From the NCBI RefSeq assembly GCF_000285495.1, contig NZ_HE610978.1, forward strand, positions 281,169 to 345,168: a stretch of DNA of 64,000 bases, read 5' to 3'. The notes beneath the pieces were generated by a model, which worked only from the letters and a program-made list of their open reading frames with translations, was not told the DNA's origin and made no database searches. The stretch is from Oceanobacillus massiliensis str. N'diop. GTDB taxonomy: Bacteria; Bacillota; Bacilli; Bacillales; Amphibacillaceae. The position numbers were made by a program, and so were the translations under genes. Of this stretch, positions 1 to 6,803 are shown piece after piece; within the stretch, counting starts at the first letter, position 1; each line of letters starts with the position of its first letter.

Positions 1-531
1 CACTTGAAGCAAATCCTCAATTGTTTGAAAATAGCCAAATTCCTCCCTATGCCGGATAATTGCCTCGGCCTTTGACGGACCGATACCCGGTAATGTTTCT
101 ACCTCTTCCTGGACGGCATAATTTATTCGCAGCTTGCCATTCTGGCTTGCAGACGATGCATTGCTGTCGGTCAACTCTCCCATGTCCGGAACTATGATTA
201 TCATTTCATCTTGTACTTTTTGAGCTAGGTTTACCTGTGATTGATCGGCATCTGCTGTAAATCCTCCCGCTGCTTGAATGACGTCATTCACTCTCGCATC
301 CAAATCCATTTCATATACTCCCGGACTTGAAACCGCTCCTTTTACATCAATTATAGCTGTTTCACTGAGCTGATCGATCTCAGACCGCTCTTCCTGTAAA
401 TTATCGGTTGCTTCTGCTGGGTGAAGGTTGTTTGCTATTGTCTCCTCGTCTTCATTTGTAAAGATAATAAAGAGGATTACAACAACTGCAGCAGCAATAA
501 AAAAAGAGGATTTTTTGAAGAGCTCCAGCAA
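1..531 (-). CDS. comEA: ComEA, competence DNA receptor (3' end outside window)
   Basis: Membrane-anchored DNA-binding protein that captures transforming dsDNA at the cell surface. Reading from a TTG at 531, which follows a GGAAGGAGGT ribosome binding site, gives 177 codons open to the window edge. One N-terminal membrane segment lies at about residues 9-24. An SLBB-like domain starts near residue 60 (IIDVKGAVSSPGVYEM). The helix-hairpin-helix DNA-binding motif LPGIGPSKAEAII is at 147-159. B. subtilis ComEA has about 205 residues, so roughly the last 25-30 are missing here by truncation. comER, which lies next to comEA in B. subtilis, is absent; only 123 bp separate this gene from the yqeM-type gene. 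Confidence 0.93.
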   Translation of the reverse strand, partial: MLELFKKSSFFIAAAVVVILFIIFTNEDEETIANNLHPAEATDNLQEERSEIDQLSETAIIDVKGAVSSPGVYEMDLDARVNDVIQAAGGFTADADQSQVNLAQKVQDEMIIIVPDMGELTDSNASSASQNGKLRINYAVQEEVETLPGIGPSKAEAIIRHREEFGYFQTIEDLLQV

Positions 532-635
532 TCGGAATACCTCCTTCCAAATAAAATTTAACAGTGGAGAAGATGGTGTAATAATGTGTTCTATAGTCTA
601 TTTCGACATTTGCCTTAAAAATCCTGCACAAAAGA

Positions 636-670
636 AAAGACCGGAATAAGATAATTATTCCGATCTTTTT
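636..670. terminator. Terminator between the yqeM-type gene and comEA
   Basis: Inverted repeat CGGAATAA (642-649) / TTATTCCG (655-662) with an outer AGA/TCT extension and T-runs on both sides. The stop codon of the methyltransferase gene lies inside the stem. It separates the yqe operon from comEA. Confidence 0.7.
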
Positions 671-1407
671 TCGGCCAAAAAGAAAATTCTTTCTGCCTTT
701 TCTTCTATGAAATTTTGCTTTAATGAAAAATCTGCAAATACTTTCAGATTTTCGAAGCCTGCATGCCTTAAAAGATTTTTATAAAAATCAACAGAGTAGG
801 TTTTTTGATGATGATATTCATCAAATCGCTTATAATCTTCCCCATCAAGTGCGAAGAAGGTCAAGTCATGAAACATCTCACCGCGCTCATCGCCCGCCGA
901 ACAAAACCAGATATAGGAAGCTTCCTCTGTCACATCGGCAAATGTCTGGTTAATATAATGCTGCTCCACCTGAAAAAGCGAATGAACATCAAACATGAAA
1001 ATCCCACCCGGCTTCAGCGACTCTGCCACGTTTTGGAAGGTTTTCTCAAGCTCAGCAGGCTCTGTAATATAATTGATTACATCGCAAAAACTGATTGCAG
1101 CATCGTAGTCCATTAATCCGGTCAGATTTATTAAATCCTGCTGGAGCCATTGAATGGACAGATTTTTCTCGCTCGCCTTGTGTGCTGCATAGGTAAGCAT
1201 ATCGGCAGAATAGTCAATCCCGGTCATCGAATAGCCCGCTTGAGCCAATCTGGTTGTAATTTCGCCAGTTCCGCAGCCAAGATCCGCTATCTTCGTGATA
1301 TTTTTCCCTGACTCATTCAGTACCTGTTCCGTAAAAGCAATCCACTCATCATATGGTGCATTCAGCATTAATTTATCGTACAATGTTGCCATTTCCTGAT
1401 ATGCCAT
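655..1407 (-). CDS. yqeM: YqeM-family SAM-dependent methyltransferase
   Basis: Class I SAM-dependent methyltransferase of 250 residues. Motif I (ADLGCGTGEITTRLAQ) is at about residues 41-56, followed by the acidic ribose-binding region (GIDYSADML). The substrate is not known from sequence; in Bacillaceae this gene closes the yqeG-yqeM operon next to comE. It starts 3 bp past the rsfS stop, with an AGGAAGG site overlapping the rsfS end, so the two are probably translationally coupled. The identification rests on both the fold motif and synteny. Confidence 0.88.
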   Translation of the reverse strand: MAYQEMATLYDKLMLNAPYDEWIAFTEQVLNESGKNITKIADLGCGTGEITTRLAQAGYSMTGIDYSADMLTYAAHKASEKNLSIQWLQQDLINLTGLMDYDAAISFCDVINYITEPAELEKTFQNVAESLKPGGIFMFDVHSLFQVEQHYINQTFADVTEEASYIWFCSAGDERGEMFHDLTFFALDGEDYKRFDEYHHQKTYSVDFYKNLLRHAGFENLKVFADFSLKQNFIEEKAERIFFLAEKRSE

Positions 1408-1410
1408 CGA

Positions 1411-1767
1411 TTAGCCTTCCTGCCCCAATTGCAGCGGCACCTGGGCAGCATCTCCCCATAGTCTTTCCAGATTATAGTAGTGCCTTTCATCTTTATGGAA
1501 AACGTGGCATACGATATCTCCAATGTCCACCAGAACCCAGCGGGCCTGCTCGAGTCCTTCTATCCGCTTAACATCTATCCCTTTTTCATCCATTGCTTCT
1601 TTAATTCCCCTAGCAATTGCCTGTACCTGTCTTTCTGTGTTTCCGTGGCAAATCAAGAAATAATCTGCAACTAATGATACTTGATTCATATCCAATGCAA
1701 TAATATCCTCAGCGCGCTTATCATCACAAGCCTCAGCAATTATTTCAACAAGTTGTTTATTCTCCAT
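1411..1767 (-). CDS. rsfS: Ribosomal silencing factor RsfS
   Basis: 118-residue RsfS/Iojap (YqeL) protein. The family binds ribosomal protein L14 on the 50S subunit and blocks subunit joining when nutrients are scarce. The diagnostic core is visible: EDIIALDMNQVS, then YFLICHGNTERQVQAIA, then GDIVCHVFHKDERHYYNLERLWGDA at the C-terminus. It sits between the yqeK-type gene (4 bp upstream) and yqeM (3 bp downstream) inside the operon, the same arrangement as in B. subtilis. Confidence 0.95.
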   Translation of the reverse strand: MENKQLVEIIAEACDDKRAEDIIALDMNQVSLVADYFLICHGNTERQVQAIARGIKEAMDEKGIDVKRIEGLEQARWVLVDIGDIVCHVFHKDERHYYNLERLWGDAAQVPLQLGQEG

Positions 1768-1771
1768 ATAA

Positions 1772-2344
1772 TTAATTCCCTCCGTTTATTTGTTTAGTCA
1801 AATCATTGTAAGCATGAAAACTGTCTGGATAGATCGTGGCGTTCTTATTCATCAGATGGGCAATCGTATTTCTGGATGCCATCCAGCAAGCCTTTGTCAA
1901 ATCCTGTTTAGCCATTTCTCTTACTTCATCAACTCCAGGAAATTTCCTGCCCGGTTCTATATAGTCGGCCAGAAATATAATTTTATCCAATTTACTCATA
2001 TAGGCTTTTCCTGTTGTATGATAATAAATGGCATCCTGAATTTCACGATCTGCTATCCCATGTTCAATCTCGACAAGTATGGATCCAACAGGTCCATGCC
2101 ATAATTCATGGTGATACTCGAGCAGATCCTTCGGCAAAGATGTTCTCTTTATCCAGCGCGCCAACTCGTCTATAGGCCGGTATTTGGCATAATCATGAAA
2201 GACCGCTGCAAGCTCAGCTTTTACTGACGAAGCTTTATATTGCTCCGCTAATTTTACTGCAGTCTCTGCAACGCGGAGTGTATGTTGAAACCTCGCGTCG
2301 GTCAAATGTGGTTTAACCTTTTCTATTGCAAGCTCAATCTTCAT
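1772..2344 (-). CDS. yqeK: YqeK-type HD-domain nucleotide hydrolase
   Basis: 190-residue HD-superfamily metal-dependent phosphohydrolase. Characterised YqeK proteins split Ap4A symmetrically into two ADP. Metal ligands are seen in order: H21 (QHTLRVAE), HD at 50-51 (AVFHDYAKYR), H79/H83 region (YHHELWHGPVG) and the later YYHTTG motif near residue 107. The start codon lies inside the end of nadD (11-bp overlap), indicating coupling. NAD synthesis and dinucleotide clean-up are therefore co-expressed. Confidence 0.9.
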   Translation of the reverse strand: MKIELAIEKVKPHLTDARFQHTLRVAETAVKLAEQYKASSVKAELAAVFHDYAKYRPIDELARWIKRTSLPKDLLEYHHELWHGPVGSILVEIEHGIADREIQDAIYYHTTGKAYMSKLDKIIFLADYIEPGRKFPGVDEVREMAKQDLTKACWMASRNTIAHLMNKNATIYPDSFHAYNDLTKQINGGN

Positions 2345-2900
2345 ATAAATGATGCTCCTTGATATAGCTTATCACTGCTTCAGGTACAATATAGCGAACA
2401 TCCTTCTCTGACCGCAGCCTTTTTCTTAGCATAGAAGATGAAATATCAATCATCGGAATATCTACTTCGGAAATAGGATACTCTGAATGCAGCTTGTAGC
2501 CTGCCCGTTTGACTCCAACAAAGTTTACAAGATAAAGCAGTTCATCAATTTTGTTCCAGTGCGGCAAGTATTCAACCATATCTGCACCAATAATGAAATA
2601 AAATTCCTTATCCGGATGCTTCTGTTTCAAAATTCTCATTGTATCCAATGTATATGATTTTCCCGATCGTTCTATTTCAATGGTATTTACTTTAAAGAAA
2701 GGATTATTATCTGTCGCCAATTGCAGCATGTTTATCCGATCTTCTGCGTTTGTCATCGAAGCTGCTTTGTGCGGGGGAGTATAGGTTGGGATGAACCAAA
2801 CTTCAGCAAGTTCCATCGCCGTCCTTACCTCTTCTGCAATCAGCAGATGTCCCAGATGCGGCGGATCGAATGTGCCGCCCAATATTCCGATTCGTTTCAT
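2334..2900 (-). CDS. nadD: Nicotinate-nucleotide adenylyltransferase NadD
   Basis: Transfers AMP from ATP to nicotinate mononucleotide to give deamido-NAD, the last shared step before NadE. The N-terminal nucleotidyltransferase motif GGTFDPPHLGHLL is at residues 8-20, with both catalytic histidines present. The C-terminal ISSSMLRKRL motif near residue 155 binds ATP phosphates. At 188 residues it is full length. An ATG follows GAGGGG. nadE, the next pathway enzyme, lies in the same window near 59 kb but in another operon. Confidence 0.96.
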   Translation of the reverse strand: MKRIGILGGTFDPPHLGHLLIAEEVRTAMELAEVWFIPTYTPPHKAASMTNAEDRINMLQLATDNNPFFKVNTIEIERSGKSYTLDTMRILKQKHPDKEFYFIIGADMVEYLPHWNKIDELLYLVNFVGVKRAGYKLHSEYPISEVDIPMIDISSSMLRKRLRSEKDVRYIVPEAVISYIKEHHLYED

Positions 2901-2921
2901 TTTAAACCCCTCTATTTAACT

Positions 2922-3212
2922 TTAAGGTAACTGCAGCTGCTTATTTTCCTTTGATTCCTTATAAAGGACAATATTATTGCCGATTACTTGTACGATATCA
3001 GAATGGGTACCTTCAGAAAGCTGTTCGGCTACTGTATCCTTATCTTCCATACAATTCTGAAGTACGCTTACTTTCAGCAATTCTCTTTTTTCCAATGCTT
3101 CTCCGATCTGTTCAATCATATTTTCATTTACACCCGTTTTTCCAACCTGGAAAATCGGCTTCAAATGATGTGCCTCTGACCTTAAAAAACCTTTTTGTTT
3201 ACCTGTTAACAT
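2922..3212 (-). CDS. yqeI: YhbY/YqeI CRM-domain RNA-binding protein
   Basis: 96-residue single CRM (CRS1-YhbY) domain protein. The family associates with pre-50S ribosomal particles. The start LTGKQKGFLRSEAHHLKPIFQVGKTG holds the conserved basic helix and the GxxG-like loop (residues 22-26), followed by IGEALEKRELLKV. It is 21 bp upstream of nadD and 1 bp past the aroE stop in the operon, together with the ribosome-assembly GTPase YqeH. Confidence 0.93.
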   Translation of the reverse strand: MLTGKQKGFLRSEAHHLKPIFQVGKTGVNENMIEQIGEALEKRELLKVSVLQNCMEDKDTVAEQLSEGTHSDIVQVIGNNIVLYKESKENKQLQLP

Positions 3213-3213
3213 A

Positions 3214-4059
3214 TTATCTTCCTTCCAATACAGCTTTTAGTTTCACATCTAAATCATTAATTGACAATTGTCTGTCTGTCCAAATCTCGAATGCATATTG
3301 TGCCTGATAAAGCAACATCGTATGGCCATAATGCAGCATCGCTCCGCGATTTTGCGCCTGTTGAAGAAACTTAGTCTGTAATGGCTGATACACAATGTCA
3401 CTGACGATTGTGTCTGAGGTCAGTCTATCCAATGATAGGATTGCCTCATTCACATGCGGTTTCATACCTACAGATGTCGTCTGGATGATTAAGTCATATT
3501 GATCGATACACTTTTCTGCCTCACCCAAAGACAATATGTTTGATTTGCAGGAGTTGCTTGCAAGTTCCGAAATTTCTCTGGCACTCCCAGGGGTTCGGTT
3601 GGCTATATCAATCGCTGTAAACCCTGAATGGTTAAGTGCAAAATAGATTGCTCTTGCAGCACCACCAGCACCAATCAATAATATACGTATATTTTTATTC
3701 TGAACAAATTCCGGGTATTTATTTTCAAGCGAGCGTAAATACCCCATTCCGTCGGTATTATAGCCAATCCAACGATTATTCTTTTTTACTACCGTATTAA
3801 CGGCCCCCATGTTTCTCGCAGTATCATCGATTTCATCCAGAAAAGGAATAATCGCCTGTTTATAAGGTACGGTAACATTGAAACCATCAGTTTCTTCCCT
3901 TTTAAGATGTTGCACGCTTTCTTCTAAAGACTTTTCGGGGCTTATTTCAAATATCGAATAAATCCCCTTCAGTTTTGATTTCTTGAGAAACTGCTCATGG
4001 ATCCATGGAGAAAGGGAGTGTTTGATTGGGTAGCCAATAAGTTTGAAGCGATATCCCAT
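3214..4059 (-). CDS. aroE: Shikimate dehydrogenase AroE
   Basis: NADPH-dependent reduction of 3-dehydroshikimate to shikimate in aromatic amino acid synthesis; 281 residues. Shikimate-binding HSLSPW is at 14-19, the catalytic Lys is in NVTVPYK near residue 67, and the Rossmann loop is GAGGAARAI near 130. An upstream extension is open in frame (to 4161), but the ATG at 4059 has an AAGGAG site 7 nt away, matches the family N-terminus (YRFKLIGYPIKHSLS) and avoids overlap with yqeH, so it is preferred. Confidence 0.95.
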   Translation of the reverse strand: MGYRFKLIGYPIKHSLSPWIHEQFLKKSKLKGIYSIFEISPEKSLEESVQHLKREETDGFNVTVPYKQAIIPFLDEIDDTARNMGAVNTVVKKNNRWIGYNTDGMGYLRSLENKYPEFVQNKNIRILLIGAGGAARAIYFALNHSGFTAIDIANRTPGSAREISELASNSCKSNILSLGEAEKCIDQYDLIIQTTSVGMKPHVNEAILSLDRLTSDTIVSDIVYQPLQTKFLQQAQNRGAMLHYGHTMLLYQAQYAFEIWTDRQLSINDLDVKLKAVLEGR

Positions 4060-4073
4060 AGTATCTCTCCTTT

Positions 4074-5174
4074 TTACAACAGTGATTTTCTTTTGGAAAC
4101 TGCAACACCTTTTGGACTGTGTGCTGTGACGGTTGTATTTGCTCCGGCAATACTGACCCACCCCAGACCAGGGAAAACAATATCTGTTTTTTCTCCATCA
4201 ATCTTAAAGGTGCTCTCCACCAGCTTCGGTAATTGTTCCAATGTCTTCTCATTTGGCGGAGACAATAACTCCCCGGCATGGTTTTCATACAATTCATCGG
4301 CTTTTTCAAGCTTTGTACGGTGAATGGGCAGTTCATTTGAAAAATAGCAAACAAATGATTGTCTGTCACCCTTGATAAAGTCGATCCTGGCCAAACCGCC
4401 GAAGTATAGCGTTTGTTGACTGTTCAATTGGTATACCCTTGCTTTTATTTCTTTTTTGGGAGTGATGATCTTCAAATCTTCATCAGAAATATAATGAGCC
4501 ATTTGCTGCTTATTGACAATTCCCGGAGTGTCAATAAGTGATGTATTCTCATCCAAAGGAATCTCAATAAACCCAAGTGTTGTCCCCGGAAAATAGGAAG
4601 TTGTAATTACTTCGCCCATTCCTGTCGACTGCTTAATCAAACGATTAATGAACGTTGATTTCCCCACATTCGTTGTACCTACAATATAGACATTCTTATT
4701 GTTGCGATACCATTCAATCTGCTCTGTCAGCTCCTCGATTCCAGTACCCTTAACCGAAGAAATCAAGAACACATCCTTAACTTTAATACCGGCATCTTTT
4801 GCCTCTGTACGCAGCCATTGTTCCAGCTTGTTGCGATTGGTTGACTTTGGCAATAGGTCAAGTTTGTTTCCTACCAGTATAATTGGATTGTCGCCAGTGA
4901 TCCTTGGGAGACTCTTAATTAAACTTCCATCAACATCAAATATATCAATCACATGGACAACAAGACCATTTGCTTCTCTTATGGAACTGACCATTTGCAA
5001 GAAATCATCATCTGTAATCGAGACATCCTGTATTTCATTATAATGTTTCAGTCGGAAACATCGCTTACATAATATATCTTCTTTTTCGAGTGATGAGGCC
5101 GGTGTATACCCTATTGCATTCGGATCTTCTGTCTGGATTGGCGCACCGCACCCTTGGCAATATATCGTTTCCAA
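4074..5174 (-). CDS. yqeH: Circularly permuted ribosome-biogenesis GTPase YqeH
   Basis: 366-residue GTPase needed for 30S subunit maturation. An N-terminal zinc finger is formed by CQGCG (6-10) and CKRCF. The G motifs appear in the permuted order typical of YqeH: G4 NKLDLLP, G5 SSVKG, G1 GTTNVGKSTF, then G3 DTPG. The C-terminal region is the RNA-binding TRAP-like part. It starts 3 bp after the yqeG stop and is followed by aroE after 14 bp. Confidence 0.95.
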   Translation of the reverse strand: METIYCQGCGAPIQTEDPNAIGYTPASSLEKEDILCKRCFRLKHYNEIQDVSITDDDFLQMVSSIREANGLVVHVIDIFDVDGSLIKSLPRITGDNPIILVGNKLDLLPKSTNRNKLEQWLRTEAKDAGIKVKDVFLISSVKGTGIEELTEQIEWYRNNKNVYIVGTTNVGKSTFINRLIKQSTGMGEVITTSYFPGTTLGFIEIPLDENTSLIDTPGIVNKQQMAHYISDEDLKIITPKKEIKARVYQLNSQQTLYFGGLARIDFIKGDRQSFVCYFSNELPIHRTKLEKADELYENHAGELLSPPNEKTLEQLPKLVESTFKIDGEKTDIVFPGLGWVSIAGANTTVTAHSPKGVAVSKRKSLL

Positions 5175-5176
5175 AT

Positions 5177-5692
5177 CTATTCCTCCCAGCTGATTTTGCC
5201 CTTACGACGCATATAGTTTAAGATTCTGCGTTCGATAGACCGGTTGATTTTCGTGATTTTTCCATCTGTCTTGACTATCGGTACTACAAGCACCGTATAA
5301 AATCCCGCTAGGTTGCCGCCAAGTACATCTGTAAGCAGCTGATCGCCTATCACAACTACTTCTTCCTTCTTTAATTCCATTTCCCTGGCCACGGTCTTAA
5401 AAGCTTTACTCAACGGTTTTCTGGCACTGTAGACAAAAGGTGTTCCCAGCGGCTCGGAAAATATCTCCACTCGTTCCTGATTATTGTTTGAAATAATAGT
5501 TACTTTTATATCATGGTCCTTCATTATTTTAAACCATTGAAGCACTTCGGAGGTTGCATCTTTCACATCCCAGGCTACCAACGTATTATCAAGGTCGGTA
5601 ATTATTCCCTTTATGCCTCTTTCTTTCAATGTTTCCGGCTGTATATCAAACACCGTTTTTACATGCTGATTCGGCAGAAAATACTTTAACAT
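5177..5692 (-). CDS. yqeG: YqeG family HAD IIIA-type phosphatase
   Basis: 171-residue HAD phosphatase. Motif I is DLDNTLVAWD (D33, D35), motif II is ISNN, and motif III/IV is GDQLLTDVLGGN. The physiological substrate is unassigned. It is the promoter-proximal gene of the yqeG-yqeM operon. A TATAAT-like hexamer reads on the minus strand at 5741-5746, but I see no convincing -35 element. The gene diverges from sda. Confidence 0.93.
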   Translation of the reverse strand: MLKYFLPNQHVKTVFDIQPETLKERGIKGIITDLDNTLVAWDVKDATSEVLQWFKIMKDHDIKVTIISNNNQERVEIFSEPLGTPFVYSARKPLSKAFKTVAREMELKKEEVVVIGDQLLTDVLGGNLAGFYTVLVVPIVKTDGKITKINRSIERRILNYMRRKGKISWEE

Positions 5693-5830
5693 TCCTTACA
5701 CCTCAATGCTTTCATATGTACTGAATATATACAATACCACATTATAACCTAATCCTATAATAACTTACTACCGTTTTACAGCGAAAACTTCTTAAATAGT
5801 ATGGCTGTCTCAGTTTGTCACGAAATTTAT

Positions 5831-5940
5831 TAACTACGACGCAACAGCACCGGCTGATTTCCGCTCCGGGCAGGCGCTTTCAGTTTGCTCAGAAGCAAGC
5901 TTGGCTTAGCGTGAGTCCGCGGAAAGCGCATGGTATTTCC
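5831..5940. repeat. Decayed Bacillaceae intergenic repeat
   Basis: GC-rich island in an AT-rich intergene. It shares blocks such as GATTTCCGCTCCGGGCAG and CTCAGAAGCAAGC with the reverse complement of the repeat at 38299-38440, but with internal losses and substitutions, so it looks like an old, broken copy. Only a short meaningless ORF crosses it. Confidence 0.65.
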
Positions 5941-5945
5941 GATTT

Positions 5946-6187
5946 TGTGGATAAGGTATCAATTATTTCTCATTCGGCCATGGTTCCATTCGACTATAAA
6001 GTCTAGTTAAATTATCAGGATATGAATGAAAAGCTTCGTTAATTCCCAAATAATCGATAAAATCTGAAAAAATCGTTCGACAAATTCTATTGTTTTTCGC
6101 ATTGTGGATAACTTTGCCAACAAGAAAAAATGGATAACAGGGGAATTAGTGAGCTTTTAAAACACCTTTATACACAAGTTATCTACA
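5946..6187. promoter_or_regulatory. DnaA-box cluster upstream of sda
   Basis: Two exact DnaA boxes, TGTGGATAA, lie at 5946-5954 and 6103-6111 (reverse orientation of TTATCCACA). Two one-mismatch boxes, TTATACACA at 6168-6176 and TTATCTACA at 6179-6187, sit just before the sda promoter. A weaker match overlaps 6128-6136. In B. subtilis DnaA binds boxes at sda and activates it, coupling sporulation to replication; the same layout is seen here. Confidence 0.8.
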
Positions 6188-6210
6188 GCCCCATGTATAT
6201 AACTTCCGCC

Positions 6211-6239
6211 TTGTCCTCAAAATAGAAACATGTTAAATT
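6211..6239 (+). promoter_or_regulatory. Probable sda promoter
   Basis: TTGTCC (6211-6216), a 17-bp spacer and TAAATT (6234-6239) resemble a sigma-A promoter. It lies directly downstream of the DnaA boxes and 46 bp before the sda start codon. Confidence 0.5.
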
Positions 6240-6284
6240 ATTAATAACTTCAAACAAGAAAAATAAATGTAGGAGGGCTATATT

Positions 6285-6431
6285 GTGGAAAGTTTATCCG
6301 ACGAACTATTGCTGGAGTCCTATTATACAGCATACGAATTGAATTTAAGCCCTGATTTCCTGTCTCTATTTGAAGAAGAGATTCATAAACGATGTTTATC
6401 CCATAAAATAAAACATCCTAAACTGGGTTGA
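6285..6431 (+). CDS. sda: Sda, sporulation histidine kinase inhibitor
   Basis: 48-residue protein starting at GTG (6285) after an AGGAGGG site at 6271. The N-terminus ESLSDELLLESYYTAYELNL closely matches B. subtilis Sda (46 residues), a helical hairpin that binds KinA and blocks phosphate entry into the Spo0A phosphorelay when replication is disturbed. The second helix is SPDFLSLFEEEIHKRCL. The gene sits beside yqeG as in B. subtilis, on the opposite strand. Its target pathway is represented in this window by spo0B near 63 kb. Confidence 0.93.
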   Translation: MESLSDELLLESYYTAYELNLSPDFLSLFEEEIHKRCLSHKIKHPKLG

Positions 6432-6803
6432 TTTAGGAATCTCCTTGCTTTTCATCGTTTTCACCTTTTTGAAGGCCAGCAAACCTGATATCTTCATGAA
6501 AATGAAATTACATTTGAAACCTGATACATCATATAAAACAGCAGTCCCTATCTTTATCTGATAGGGCTTTTTTGTTTTTAAGAGCCTGTTAATTGTGTTA
6601 AACTGTCCTAAAGTATGTTTTTTACATAATCAAACTGAATGAATTGTGTACCAATCGCATGAAACCAACGAAATCCCTGTAAGATCCACCAGTTTAAAAC
6701 AGGCATGCCAGTAAAACTGCCCCATGTAAGAATCAATACCACACTACCCATTACTAAAGAAAAAAATCACATTCTTGTTACTGCTAAGGAGGAATACCAT
6801 TAG
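6432..6803. other. Intergenic region between sda and mrpA
   Basis: The first part holds a Rho-independent terminator for sda (6546-6575). The rest, about 220 bp, carries no ORF and no clear sigma-A promoter. The only clear signal near mrpA is its ribosome binding site AAGGAGGA at 6786-6793. I cannot say where mrp transcription starts. Confidence 0.5.
6546..6575 (+). terminator. sda terminator
   Basis: Stem CCCTATC (6546-6552) / GATAGGG (6560-6566) with a 7-nt loop, followed by CTTTTTTG. It lies 115 bp past the sda stop. Confidence 0.75.
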
